A stretch of DNA of 64,000 bases from assembly GCF_001680005.1 (NCBI RefSeq), contig NC_033564.1, forward strand, positions 620,001 to 684,000. Direction: 5' to 3'. The DNA is from Plasmodium coatneyi (taxonomy: Eukaryota; Apicomplexa; Aconoidasida; Haemosporida; Plasmodiidae). Position 1 is the stretch's first letter. Every line of letters begins with the position of its first letter. Made by a program: the position numbers and the translations under genes. The notes under the pieces were generated by a model, which made no database searches, was not told where the DNA came from, and worked only from the letters and a program-made list of their open reading frames with translations. Below, in pieces: positions 35,113 through 46,580 of the stretch.

Positions 35113-36844
35113 ATGTCAGAACAAGTAGTAGATGTAAGTTTCTTCCATATTTAAAAATAATATGAAAAATATCATTCATATAATACTTTGCGTGTATAAT
35201 ATAATAAAACAGAGAAAGGAAAATATGTAGAAACTTACATTTTCACATTTTAACTTCCTCTTTTTCAACTGTAATTATAGCCTTCTAATCCAGAGACTTT
35301 CCCTTCATATAAGAAGTTCTATGAGAAATTCAAAAACGGAGGAGGGATTAACGAAATAAAATGTGACGATAGTAGTCCTTGCGGTATAGAAGTAAAAAAT
35401 TATCAATTGGAAAATAAGGGGCTCACGGAGCATGTGCATCAAACTAAGGTAGCACTCTACTATTTACTCGAAACATACGGAAAAAGTGGACAGAAGAATT
35501 CACAGGAAAGTACAGCACGCCACTTTTTTTATTATTGGTTAGGGGATAGAATATCTAAGGGCAAGCGGAAAAGTAACAATTTCCAAGCTGACATAAGTGT
35601 TTTTTGCCAAAGAATAAGAGACCGTTGTGCGTCAGGACAATGTGAATTCCCCTGTGATAATCCTACCGAAGATATTTTCACCCATAGGAAAAATATATTT
35701 GATTATTCCTACGATTACAAAACCGTAAGAGAAGAGATACTGAAGGGTAAGCCCGACTGTAAAGAAAACTGGCTGAGTTACCTAGAAGGACTTACTAAAG
35801 CATGTGCAGCAGTGCGTACAGATTGTACACAAAGGACAGTAAGTGACGTGGGGCAAGATGATGAGGCATATTGTGAAAAATTCGAAGCAAGGTACGGCGC
35901 ATATTGTGCAGCGGCGAAGTTACCAGATTTGGAATCTAAATTGGAACAACAAAAAACAGAGAACCAGCTTACAACACAAAAAGCACAATCCGTATCCACT
36001 CAATTAACCAACGCCATACATCAAGCAAAAAAGGCTTCTTCTCTTTCTTCTGCTTTTGGTACCTTAGCATTACTTGAATTACCAGCGTCCCTATTCCTTT
36101 TATACAAGGTAAAATATTACCACCATTATACATTATAGTGGCGAAATATAAATAATAGTACTTCCCTTCCTTCCCCCTCCTTAGACACTCCTTTCCTTCC
36201 TTAGATTCTCCTGTCTTAGATCCTTCCTCTTCCCTTAGACCCTTCCTTCCACCAACCACCCCTAATAACCTTCCTTCCACCTACCACTCTACCACCCACC
36301 TAACAATCTTCCTTCCACCTACAACCACCTTAATAACCTTCCCATCCACCTACAACCACCTTAATAACCTTCCCATCCACCTACAACCCTACCACCTAAC
36401 AACCCACCTACCACCCACCAACCTAACAACCACCCCTAACAACACTTCCTTCTACCCCTAACCCTTCATTCTACAACCCCTAACCCATCATTCTAACACC
36501 CCTAACAACCCACCTACCACCCAACAACCTTCCCCTTTTTAACCCTTCCTTCCCTTTAGTATAAACCATGGTCTTCTTGGTTTGGTAACCACTCTTCTGG
36601 AAATGGAAGGAGAGCAAGAAGCACAAGAATGAGAAGATCAGATGGACGGAACTTTGATACACTCACAGAAGACAGCTCAACATATGATTCAGCAACTGAA
36701 GATTCCACAATAGGTGACTTAACAGCAGGACATTCCACAGTACGTTCTGCTGCCACATACAGAAGGCCGTCTACGAGAGAAGGGGAAAGAAGAGCAAATA
36801 ATAATGCGGGGAGTCGCGGGATGGTAGGTTATCAGAACATGTAA
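35113..36844 (+). CDS. kir: KIR (pir superfamily) protein K4, single-domain subfamily
   Basis: Exons are 35113-35133 (MSEQVVD), 35281-36108 and 36560-36844, phase 0, 377 residues. The ectodomain opens PSNPETFPSYKKFYEKFKNG and has ARHFFYYWLGDRISKG and FDYSYDYKTV. It then has a Gln/Thr-rich coiled-coil-like segment (LESKLEQQKTENQLTTQKA) and a transmembrane helix (SSAFGTLALLELPASLFLLYK). The tail (YKPWSSWFGNHSSGNGRRARS) ends MVGYQNM. The last intron is 451 bp and consists largely of a pyrimidine-rich minisatellite. The closest relative in the window is K3. Confidence 0.88.
36160..36556. repeat. Pyrimidine-rich minisatellite filling the last intron of K4
   Basis: Imperfect units made of CCTTCCTTCCACCTACCACC, CTAACAACC and CCTTAGACCC. 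The same unit family recurs in ITS tract 2, in two introns of K9, in the inter-domain intron of K10 and, in inverse orientation, after K8. Confidence 0.9.
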
Positions 36845-36904
36845 ACATCAAGGACAAAGGGGGAGGGGGAATGTGTCCTTTCCTCCCCTGGGAGGAAGGA
36901 AAGC

Positions 36905-36937
36905 ATAAATAACCACGCAAACTTTATACAGTGTGAG
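36905..36937 (+). promoter_or_regulatory. Conserved kir 3' element downstream of K4
   Basis: ATAAATAACC, a spacer, then AACTTTATACAGTGTGAG, starting 60 bp after the stop codon; aligned with the elements after K3, K5, K6 and K10. Confidence 0.7.
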
Positions 36938-37559
36938 AAGAACAGAGAAACATTTCCTTTGTTCCTTTCTTTCCTTTTCTTTCTTTTCTTTCTTATCCTT
37001 TCTTTCTTTTCCTTTTTTTTTTTTTTTTCTTTTTTTTTCTTTTCTTTCTTTTTCATTGTACTATAATGTTCAAGTTTTTGTGTAATCAACATAAGTTCAA
37101 AGAAAAAAAAATTTTCCACTTCATTTTAACTTGCAACTTTTTTACTTAAGATCCAAAGGGTCCCTTCACTTCTTTTACAATTTTTTATTTTCATAAAGTT
37201 TTTCTTTCCTTTTGTTTTTTAAATATTTAAATACTCCTTTAAAGAGGTCAGTATTTTTTCTTTTTAAATATATAAATATTTTTTTGAAAAAGTCATTAAT
37301 TTTTTTTTTTTTACATCTCTTGTCAATTTTATTCGCGTGTATCCTTTAATTTCCTTATGGGGGCGTGCACATATGACCCTGCGGGAAGGAGGGAGTAAGG
37401 ACAAATTTTATATCAATGTATTCCAACGCGTATGAGATGGACTTTTTCTTCTTTTTTTTTTTTTAAAGAAGCGCGCGGTGTGTGGCAATGGGGAATGCAT
37501 GGAAAAAAAAAAAGGAAAAGTAAAAAAAAAGGAAGGGGGGGAAAAAAAATAATACGAGC

Positions 37560-37860
37560 CAAGGAGACAGAAATAACGACAGCATAAAATTAGGCAAAAA
37601 GGCGCGTGAACCTCCTGCGGGAAACGCCACGCACAATTTGAAACACACTTTTCAAATATGTCCATAATTGGAATTAGGAAAGAGAAAAAACAAATTATTA
37701 AGATAAAAAAAATTACAAAGACAGAAATTTTTGTAACAAAATAAATAACCATTTTAAATCCTCAGAAAAGGAATTTACCAAGAGGTCAAATTAAAGTAAA
37801 GAATTCCTTGGGCTCATGTTTATTACACATGAACGTGAGCATTTTCGTACAATACAAAAA
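37560..37860. repeat. Downstream kir repeat, copy 2
   Basis: Matches 31780-32110 in order and orientation. A further shared piece, GGTGTGTGGCAATG, lies at 37471-37484 here and at 31171-31184 there. In copy 1 those two parts are about 600 bp apart, against about 80 bp here, so one copy has gained or lost sequence. Confidence 0.75.
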
Positions 37861-37880
37861 AAGAAGTAAAAAAAAAAAAA

Positions 37881-37937
37881 ATAAAATAAAATAAAATAAA
37901 ATAAAATAAAATAAAATAAAATAAAATAAAATAAAAT
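37881..37937. repeat. (AAAAT)n pentanucleotide microsatellite
   Basis: About eleven perfect head-to-tail copies, placed directly before the K5 3' element. Confidence 0.95.
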
Positions 37938-37947
37938 CAATTTGTTC

Positions 37948-37978
37948 TTACACTGTATAAAGTGCACGGTCATTTATA
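37948..37978 (-). promoter_or_regulatory. Conserved kir 3' element downstream of K5
   Basis: In the sense of K5: ATAAATGACC, a five-base spacer, then CTTTATACAGTGTAAG, starting about 35 bp after the stop codon. Confidence 0.7.
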
Positions 37979-38011
37979 CTTGCTGATGAGGGAACATTAC
38001 ATTCCAATGTG

Positions 38012-39799
38012 TTACATGTTTTGATAACTAATATTTCTGTTTCCTCTTCTACCATTATTGTTTCTTCCTGCTCCTCTGAGTGCTTCACCATATACGGTAG
38101 ATTCATCTGCAGTTGAAGCTACTGTTGAATATTCTGTTGAGTCATCTGAGAAGACGTTTATGTCTTGTAGAACGGACCTCTTTTTTCTACTCTTCCCAAG
38201 GGAACTTTTTATTCCGGAGAATAAAGAAGTGTACTGAAGAATATTAGTAAAAAAAAAAAAATGATGAGCACATATCTGTGTACAGAATATATATAGGTAC
38301 AATTACTGCTCACATTTTAAACATTCACATTTTTAAGCATTCACATGTTTAAGCATTCACATTTTAAGCATTCATTTTTAAACTTTCATTTTTGAACATT
38401 CATTTTTAAACATTCATTTTTGAACATTCATTTTACTTTAGAATACATTTTTAAGTATAGAAAAGTAAAATAACTAATATATATATGTTTCTATTTATAA
38501 TGGACAATTACAGTTATAATTATGTACTTATAATGGACAATTATAATTATGATAGATTTACTTACCTTGTAAAAGAGGAGAGCAGCAATTGTTGGTAATC
38601 CTATTGCAGCAAGCCCACCAGCAGCAGACACAGCAGGTGCAACGGCACCAGCACTCTCCAGCTGCGATGATGATGGTGAATGGTGTAATGATGCTACTTT
38701 TTGCTCTGATAATGCAGTAACTACTGAAGACAAATGCGTTAAGCAATTAACCAGATTTGCTCCCTCCTCCCCATCTGATGGGGGGCCTGCTCCAGACTGT
38801 GCTTGTTCTTTCAATCTTGATGGTTGTGGAATTTTGTTTCCATCACTTCCACTTTGTTGGAACTTTTTCCTAAATTCTTTACAGAAGGAATCATTATTAG
38901 TTGGATGTTTCCCCGATCCACTCCCACAATTTGCACTTACAATGTTGTAGGCGCTTATAGCTCCACCACCAGGTGGGAACCCCCCAACACCTGGAACACC
39001 AGGTACCACACCACCAGCACCCGGTACCAAACCACCCAATACACCATCACCAGCATCTCCTTCCAGATATTTCTTATACTGCTGAGTACAATTGGGCTCT
39101 GAAGACTCAGAATTATTTAGTCCTTTCCATATAGTTCTATAGTCATAATAATAATCGAATACAATTTTTCTTTGAGGGAATAAGCTTTGATCAATACCAC
39201 TATCCATAATTATGTAACTGCATGGACCGTTCGATCCACCTAACTTATTATAGATCTGTTTCATATTATCCTGAAGTGGATGCCATGTACTTAAATTTTC
39301 AGATAGCAAATCACCCAACCAATAATAAAAAAAATTACATAACTTCTCTTTGCATGATAGTGGTGGTGATGGTGGTGATGGTTGTCCGTTCTTCTCTGTA
39401 ATCACATTAGTTAAAAGGCACCAAGCTTGGGAAATTTGCTTGGCATATTCTTCTTCATCACCCCGGATTTTCTTCACTTTATCATTTAAAATGTTCTTTA
39501 TTTCTGTTTCCCAAGAACTGTTTAATCCGCATGTTTGTTTGCCATTCTTTCTTTCCTTGAATGCTGTATATATTTGTTTGGAAGGTAATTGATTCACATT
39601 GCAGTGCTGGTCTTGATCCGGATTCCCCTATGAACATAATTAGCAGAATATGTATAAATGTGTATTATTTATTTATTTTTTTTTTTTTTTTTTGTGCACT
39701 TTATTGTGTGTTATTTCATAGAGCAATATTATATATGCTACTACTCAATTATCTATTTTTTTATGTAGAAAAAGAGGAAGCCCATACCGGCTTTGACAT
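38012..39799 (-). CDS. kir: KIR (pir superfamily) protein K5, one domain with a Gly/Pro/Val insert
   Basis: Exons on the minus strand are 39799-39788 (MSKP), 39627-38566 and 38233-38012, phase 0, 431 residues. The ectodomain has a NQLPSKQIYTAF opening, LCNFFYYWLGDLL and FDYYYDYRTIW. It is longer than usual because of an insert (residues about 200-226) built from Gly, Val and Pro: GGLVPG, GGVVPG, VPGVGG. A second low-complexity stretch, rich in Ser and Gly, precedes the transmembrane helix (SAAGGLAAIGLPTIAALLFYK). The tail ends ISYQNM. The last intron holds a TTTTTGAACATTCA-type repeat. The insert resembles elastin and is discussed in the findings. Confidence 0.87.
38315..38447. repeat. Tandem repeat in the last intron of K5
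   Basis: Eight to nine imperfect copies of a 14-16 bp unit (ACATTCATTTTTGA / GCATTCACATTTTAA). Confidence 0.85.
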
Positions 39800-40871
39800 C
39801 CTTTCTTCGTTTTATATGTGTGCATTCCTTTATGTGCATATAATAAATTCGTACAGAAACTCCTGCTCATTCGAATATTAAGGGAAAAAGTATGAACATT
39901 CCGCTTGTTCCATAAGTATGATTACATATATTGAGTTCTTACTTTCCCTGAAGGCAAATACATATTATTGAACTCCTACTCCTCCTAAGCGACCGTAATA
40001 CACTATATTGATTCACAACAGCATTGCACAAAGGTAAAATGAATTATAAACAAACTTACTGCAACAGCATAATAATGAGTCAAAAGCTAAGTCCTCCTTA
40101 TATTTTATATACACCCATAATATTATTGCATTACACATTGTTAATCATAACATTATATTATTATTTGTACACCATACAGTTATTATATATATATGGGAGC
40201 AAATTTTTCTTTAACAAAATTGTTCGTATGTATTATTAAGTAGTGATACTTTTTTATTTGAAGGATTCTTATAAATTAATCACGAATATTGCTTACTTTT
40301 TACATAGAGAGTATTTCCTTCCTCTCCCCTACGGAAATGTGTACATGCATTCACACTTAATGACGAGTTTTCATTCATGGAATAAATGTAAAAAGGTATG
40401 ATACACAAAATTCCGTTAATTATGTATATAAATAGGTCTATATGTATTTCTATGAGAACATTTTATATTATGCTTTTCGTTTATAATTGCTCAGTTAGAA
40501 TAAATTATACCTCCATTACTTTTTGCTAAGTACACCGTGAGGAAATCAATTATATAGAATATATATTACATTATCTGAGTTACCCTATCTGTAGTACATA
40601 CTCTTTTTAACAGATTAACACACACTTCTTCTTATTCCTTTGCCCTTTCATTTTTAAGAGTTATAAGAAGCTCAGGAGAATTGCAGGAAGGGAATTAAAG
40701 GATGGTAGGTGGAACTGAGTAACCACATAGGGTCAATGATCATTCCACTATTTCATTTATTTAAAAGTTCTAAAGTTTGAAACGGGTGTCAGGAGGAATA
40801 TGCTGAAAATAGCTTCAATGGATAAAGAACACATAAGTTCCTCTTTCCATGGTTACTATTTTTGTATATAT
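39800..40871. other. Upstream region of K5
   Basis: AT-rich, no gene. It presumably contains the K5 promoter. The last 250 bp before the telomere-like tract (AAGAGTTATAAGAAGCTC...) are not coding. Confidence 0.6.
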
Positions 40872-42651
40872 AGTTCAGGGTTAATCGCCTCAGGCTTGAG
40901 GGTTTAGGGTTTTATTGTTCATCATTTAGGGTTTCAGGGTTTAGCTTTCACCCTTTAGGCTTCAGGTTCTAGGTTTCAGGTTCTAAGCTTCTGAACTCAT
41001 GGCTTCACGGATGTTGGCTGTAGCGTTTAGGGTTCAGGGTGTGGTACCCGGGTTGTAGGTTTACGGTTTGCTATTAGTGTTCACGCCTTCAGTGTTACCG
41101 TTTCAGTTTTCAGGGTTCAGGGATTAAGGTTTAAGTTTTTGGTTTCATCGTTCAGGGTTTAGGGCGAGGAGCTTCCTGTTAAACTGATGTAAATCTAACA
41201 TTCATAAGAAGACTTTAGTTATGCACCTAATTGCTAATGCCTGAACACTGAAACCCCAATACGGGATCGCTAGGGCCTGAATCCTACGCCCGTGAATACA
41301 ATACCTAATCCCTCATCTCTGAACCCTAAATTCAGAATCCTAAAACCTGAACCCTGAATTCTGAACCCTAAACCTAAAGCTTAACCCTACTCCCTGAACC
41401 CTGAATCCTAAACCCTAAACCCTAAACCCTAAACTCTGAACCCTGAACCCTATACCCTGAACCTAAAAATCTTACTTCCTCCTTAAACCCTTCCTTTCCT
41501 TTTTTAGACACTTCCTTTCCTTCCCTCCCTCAGACATCGTCTCTTCCCTTTCTTTACTTGTTGCTTTCCTCCTTTAAACCCTTTCTCGATCGTTCAACCT
41601 TTCCATAAGCACCTCATTCCCCGGTCGACCCACCTTCATTAGACCCTTCCTTCCTTAGACCCTACCTTTCCTTCCTCTTCCTTAGACTACCTTCCCTCCT
41701 TAGACAACCTTCCTTCCACCAACCACCTTAACAACCCACCAACCACCTTAACAACCCACCTACCACCCTAGCACACCTAACAAACTTCTTTCCAACCTAC
41801 CACCACCCTAACAACATTCTTTCTACCCACCACCACCCCTAACAACGCTTCCTACCACCTAACCTTTCTTCCTTCCACCAACTACCGCTAACAACCGACA
41901 TAACAACCTTCCTTCCGCCAACCACTGCTAACAACACACATAACAACCTTCCTTCCACCTACCACCACCCGTAACAACCCACATACCACCTACGAAGTAA
42001 CAATATTCCTTCCAGCCAACTAACAACCCATTCTTCTACCAACCATCACTAACAAAGTTCCTTGCACACCTAAAAACTGAACCTAAACCCTGATCCCCAA
42101 ACCATGAAACCTAAATATCAAAACAGAAACCCTGAACCATAAAATCAAAATCCAGACCCCTAAACCCAAGACCACGGAACACTAAAACCCTAAACACTAA
42201 ACCATGATACCTAAACCTTGAACCCTAAACCGTGAAGCTAAGACCTAGGCCCGGAACCATAAACTCTAAAACATGAACCCCAAACACGAAACTCCTAATC
42301 ATCAACTCTGAACCTACATCGTAAACCCTCAAAACTAAACCCTTAATCCTCAACAGAAAGCACTAAACCATAAATTGTGAACACTAAATACTAAACCGTG
42401 AACCCTGAACACTAAACCCTAAACCCAGGAACCCTGAACCGTAAATCCTATACGCTGAAGTCCAAAAATACTGTATGCATGAACCCTAACTCCCTAGCCC
42501 CCGAAATACTAAATCCTCAGACCTAAATCCTGAACCCTAAATCCTGAACCCTAAATCCTGAACCCTAAATCCTGAACCCTAAATCCTGAACCCTAAATCC
42601 TGAACCCTAAAGCCTGAACCCTAAAGCCTGAACCCTAAAGCCTGAAAGCTA
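40872..42651. repeat. Interstitial telomere-like repeat tract 2, with an embedded minisatellite
   Basis: The G-rich arm (GGGTTTAGGGTTCAGG type) covers 40872-41166. After about 75 bp, C-rich sequence (CCTGAACCCTAAA type) covers 41241-41463 and again 42071-42651. A pyrimidine minisatellite interrupts it at 41464-42065. The end of the C-rich arm is unusually regular: about nine copies of the 14-mer TCCTGAACCCTAAA at 42528-42648, which looks like a recent expansion. It lies between the divergent genes K5 and K6. Confidence 0.93.
41464..42065. repeat. Pyrimidine-rich minisatellite inside tract 2
   Basis: CCTTCCTTCCACC, ACCACCTTAACAACCC and CCTTAGACC units, the same family as in the introns of K4, K9 and K10, but here outside any gene. 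Confidence 0.85.
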
Positions 42652-43574
42652 AATTCTCTGTATCCCTTTAAAGTCTTCAATTCTTGATGCTCGCTTAATC
42701 GTCATGTATCCTTTGGTCTTTTGATACACATAAACAGAGGAGAAGGAAGGAAATGTATTCACTAATGTATAAAATATAATATAGATTAATAAGGGGAGAA
42801 GAATGCTCAAGTAGTAGGGAATATATTCCTCATATAAATGTATTGTTCATAGTATAATCATCACAAAGGTAGTAAGGAGAGTTGTGCTGTAGAAGGAAGT
42901 ATTATTATCATTAGGTGGTTGTGTTTTTTTGCCTTTTTTGCTTTATATAATTAATATAAGTCCTTTTGTGCTGTTTTTTTCTGCACTTATTTTTTAAATG
43001 CACACTCTATTTTATTATACAATCAGGAATATAAACATTCACAAGGAAAAAAAGGGGTATTATGTTTATGAACTCTACTATTCATACTAAGAGTTTTTAA
43101 CAAACATTTTTTAATGAAAATTCAGCATAAAAATGGAAATTGTGCCAGAAAAAAATTCTAACACAAGAGAGAGAAATATTACACTCATGTATATATATGT
43201 ATATATGTAATAATTATAAGGTGCAAATGATCATGTAATAATCATATAAAAAACAGGTATTAACAAGAATAATTAAAAGAATAATATAACATAGATGGAA
43301 TAAACATGTATAATTACAATGCCAAATAATATAGCACATAAATGAAATAGGAAAAAGGAGTGCATGCAGGAAGAAGATTTTGATGACTGTTCCCACTTTA
43401 TTCCTATTATGTTTTAAGGGGTTTCATATATGTATAATGTGTGCTTCTGTTGCTTTGAAGGTTGAAGAGTGCATAAAATTGAGAGGAAAGAGGAACCTAG
43501 TGGGAGTATATAATTACTATCTTGCGCAAGGATTTCTCACATATATATGTTCAACTTGAACACTTAAGGAATGC
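42652..43574. other. Region between tract 2 and K6
   Basis: AT-rich, no gene recognised. A TATATATG run lies at 43190-43207. Small open frames are without features. Confidence 0.6.
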
Positions 43575-43621
43575 AGATTTTAATATAGATTCCATAAAAA
43601 CAAGAATATATATGAATCACA
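43575..43621 (+). promoter_or_regulatory. Conserved block just 5' of the K6 start
   Basis: ATTTTAATATAGATTCCATA, then AAGAATATATATGAATCACA directly before ATG; it aligns with the blocks before K2, K7, K8 and K9. Confidence 0.65.
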
Positions 43622-45955
43622 ATGGTGTTTGTAAGTGTACTACACATTCGTTCCCTATGAAGAATGAATATACGAGCATTGTACATGTAATTTCTTATGT
43701 ATAAATCAGTGAAGAATAAGAATCAGTATATATACATCTTACCGTTAATTTCTGTAGGGAACGAGCACACCTGTTCTATATTCAGAATGGATCTATGATA
43801 TGTTACAGGAGGGCGGCTCCGTAAACCCTGGTGGACTCATGGAGCAGTTGCAGGTGGAGTTAAGTACATATGGAAAAGTTCAGGCGAAGACTATGGACAT
43901 TGTGAGGGCATGCTCTTACGTATCTGATGTGAAGAAACAACATACCAACGATAGTGACATTTGTACATGGTTCTACTACTGGCTGCGCAAATTGTTATTT
44001 ACCATAGTACAAGATGAACAGATCTCTGGTGTTATGGATATAATTTACGAAGCATGGAAAGAGTCAACTTTAGAACATAAGTGTACGAAGGATAACACCC
44101 ATAATGACAGAAGTGCTTTCCTTAAGGAAAAAACAAAATTCGAATTCGAGCAAGACTACAACCCAAAACATGAGCAACTGCAAAATTATTATAATGCCTG
44201 TGATAATGATTACAAAAGTAAAATCCGAACAACTGCCCCAACTGTTCCTACTAATGTGAAACAGGAATGCAAAAGCGGTGAAAGTGATCCCACTGATGGC
44301 GCCATTAATGCATATTGTACCAAATTCAAGACTACATATGGAAGGCACTGTAAGGAAGAGGAACAAACAACATTAACATGCACGTGGGAAGATCTGAAGA
44401 AACCTTCTGCAGGAGATGATTTCGATCTTGGTGATACCATAGTGGATCTGACATATAGGGAGAATGTTACTTTTTATTTCGTACAGAATAAAATAATATG
44501 TGTGCATATGTAATATTTCTGCTCATATCGTAATAAATTGGGAAGTTTAGAATATATAGGAACATATATATATTTCATTAATTCCATTTTTGTAGGATCC
44601 AATTCTAAAGGAGTTACCTTCCACAAAAGCATACAAGGAACTCAAGAATCTCTGGGAAAGTTCTGAAGGGGGTGGTACATGTTCCACTGATGGAGTAGAC
44701 ACATTAGTTGCCGAACATACTGAAATGGGGTACTATAAGGAAAAGCTCAAGAAATTGTGGTGCTACGTAACCCAACCGAAAGATAGCACTTTATCCAAGG
44801 AGGATCGCTGTGGTTTTTTATATTATTGGTTGGGGGAGAAATTAAAAGACATTTTCCAGAATGATCAATCATTTTGGAGTTTTATGGACACTGTTCTTCA
44901 ACAATTCAAGAAGTTGCATGGTGTAAGTGAATGTAAAATTGAGCGCAGTACCTTCAGCAAAGATAATTTCTATTATGATAGGGAAGTATTTGATTTCCTC
45001 CAGGACTATGGAACTATAAAGGAGAAGTCAGGGAAGAGTGAATACACCTGCAGTACAAAATTGAACGACTACCTGGACGCAGCTGCTCTGGCATATAACC
45101 AAGTAAATGGGCAATGTACGAATGGAGGCACCGAATCTGCTTATTGTACCAAATTTAATGGCGACTATAGAAATCTTATTCTGCAGGAACTTCGGCGTTC
45201 AAAATGTACACCAGAGCATGCATATGGCTCCTTGCGCGATGCGGAAGGCCCAGTATCTGTGGCCACCCCCGCTATTGTTTCTTCCATATTAGCAGTAGTA
45301 GGATTACCAACAATTGCGGCTTTCTTTTTATATAAGGTAAAAATTACAATTACCACATTATAATTGACAATTACAATTCAAATAACAAGTACAAAGTATA
45401 ATTACAACTGTACTTACATTTGTAATTGAAGTAATAATTACAATTATAATTTTAGCGGTAATTATAATTGTAATGGGCAATTATAAATGGAGACAATTGT
45501 TGTAATTATAGTAATGGACAATTATGTAATTGTGATTGGAAATGTACATAATGAAACATGTACCATTATTTACCTTTCTATGAACAATATACATATATGA
45601 ACAACATACATATATGAAGAAGAATAAGCCGTGTTATACATGTTCCGTAACTGTTTCCCCTTCCCTTTCATTTTTCTTCCATTATTAGTATAATCTTCTA
45701 CCTTCATGGATAAGTAACCATTTTGGAGGCAGTAACCAATTTAAGGGAGGAAGAAACAGCAGCACAAGAAACAGAAGACCCACCAAACATGATTTTGACA
45801 CACTCACAGAAGAGACCTCTTCATTATATACGACAGATACTTCTACAACAGGTTCTATGGATGAATCTACTATATACAATAGGAGATCACTACCCAGAGG
45901 AGAAAGGAATAATAATGCACGACAGAAGAGGAATGTAGCTTACCAACGTATGTAG
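43622..45955 (+). CDS. kir: KIR (pir superfamily) protein K6, two ectodomains, with a CD99-like peptide
   Basis: Exons are 43622-43630 (MVF), 43758-44465, 44596-45336 and 45689-45955, all phase 0, 574 residues. Domain 1 lacks the LPS opening (GTSTPVLYSEWIYDML) and has ICTWFYYWLRKLL. Domain 2 has LKELPSTKAYKEL and RCGFLYYWLGEKL. The transmembrane helix is SSILAVVGLPTIAAFFLYK; the tail begins YNLLPSWISNHFGG and ends VAYQRM. Near the end of domain 1 the protein reads KKPSAGDDFDLGD followed by TIVD (44397-44447). That is the sequence, as I recall it, of the extracellular part of primate CD99, and fits known KIR mimicry of this T-cell surface protein. The donor after domain 1 (GTTACT) is weak but aligned with that of K2. 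Confidence 0.87.
45337..45688. repeat. AT-rich repeat-filled last intron of K6
   Basis: Repeated AATTACAATTATAATT and GTAATGGACAATTA units, many of them self-complementary, occupy most of the 352-bp intron up to about 45540. Confidence 0.7.
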
Positions 45956-46014
45956 CATGTGTCCTTCATTTATTACTAATAGTGTACGTAATGTTCTTCC
46001 CCTCCTCAAAAAAT

Positions 46015-46053
46015 TATAATGACCACCATGCTCAGTTTGTACACAGTGCAAAG
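46015..46053 (+). promoter_or_regulatory. Conserved kir 3' element downstream of K6
   Basis: ATAATGACCACC, a spacer, then CAGTTTGTACACAGTGCAAA, starting 60 bp after the stop codon, the same distance as in K4. Confidence 0.6.
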
Positions 46054-46580
46054 GGCAGAATGCCACTTCTTCTTTCCTCCATGCCTTTTTCCTCCTTTTT
46101 TTTTTCCTTCTTTCTGGTTGGCTAATATAACCATTGAGGTTAATTTTTTTTTTTTTTGTTCTTCTTTTCCTTTTTTATGGGAGTGTGAGTGCTGTGCAGC
46201 TCATGTCTCAGTTTTTCCTTTTTTTTTTCCTATAATGTTGATTTGCTTCCGCGCTTCTGCTTTGTCCGCTTGGGGGGGTGAGCGATAAATATAGGCGGCT
46301 TTCATGGCCTCCAAAGAGTAGCTTAAAAGAGGGAAAATTTTGTTCCCCACTTTATTTTGACTTGTGTGGGATAAATTTTTTTTTTTAATTTTTTACACAT
46401 AAATATTTTTTCGAGAACGTCAACACCTTTTTTTTTCTTCACTCGCGCCCCGCTTGGGAGTATTCTTTCCCTTGATGCAGTTATTTAAACAAACACATGG
46501 ATGGAAAGTAAAATAAGGAATGAAATATGAAGAAAAGAAGGAAGAAAAAAAGAAGGAAGGAAAAAAGAAGGAAAGGAATG
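46054..46580. other. Intergenic region between convergent K6 and K7
   Basis: No gene. T-rich runs occur at 46098-46110, 46146-46158 and 46376-46386. CGCGCCCCGCTTGGGAGTAT near 46445 has a counterpart at 61421 downstream of K10. A purine-rich GAAGGAAAAAAGAAGG stretch lies before the K7 stop. The conserved 3' element is not recognised on the K7 side. Confidence 0.6.

Larger units (their letters stand above)
36938..37947. other. Intergenic region between convergent K4 and K5
   Basis: No gene. It has a long pyrimidine tract at 36955-37055, poly(T) near 37298-37312, the second copy of the downstream kir repeat (37560-37860), and an (AAAAT)n run at 37881-37937 of about eleven units. Confidence 0.65.

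Noticed and set aside
42528..42648. CRISPR-like array (regular repeats)
   Set aside because: Head-to-tail 14-mers without unique spacers, in a eukaryotic genome; they are telomere-like repeats.
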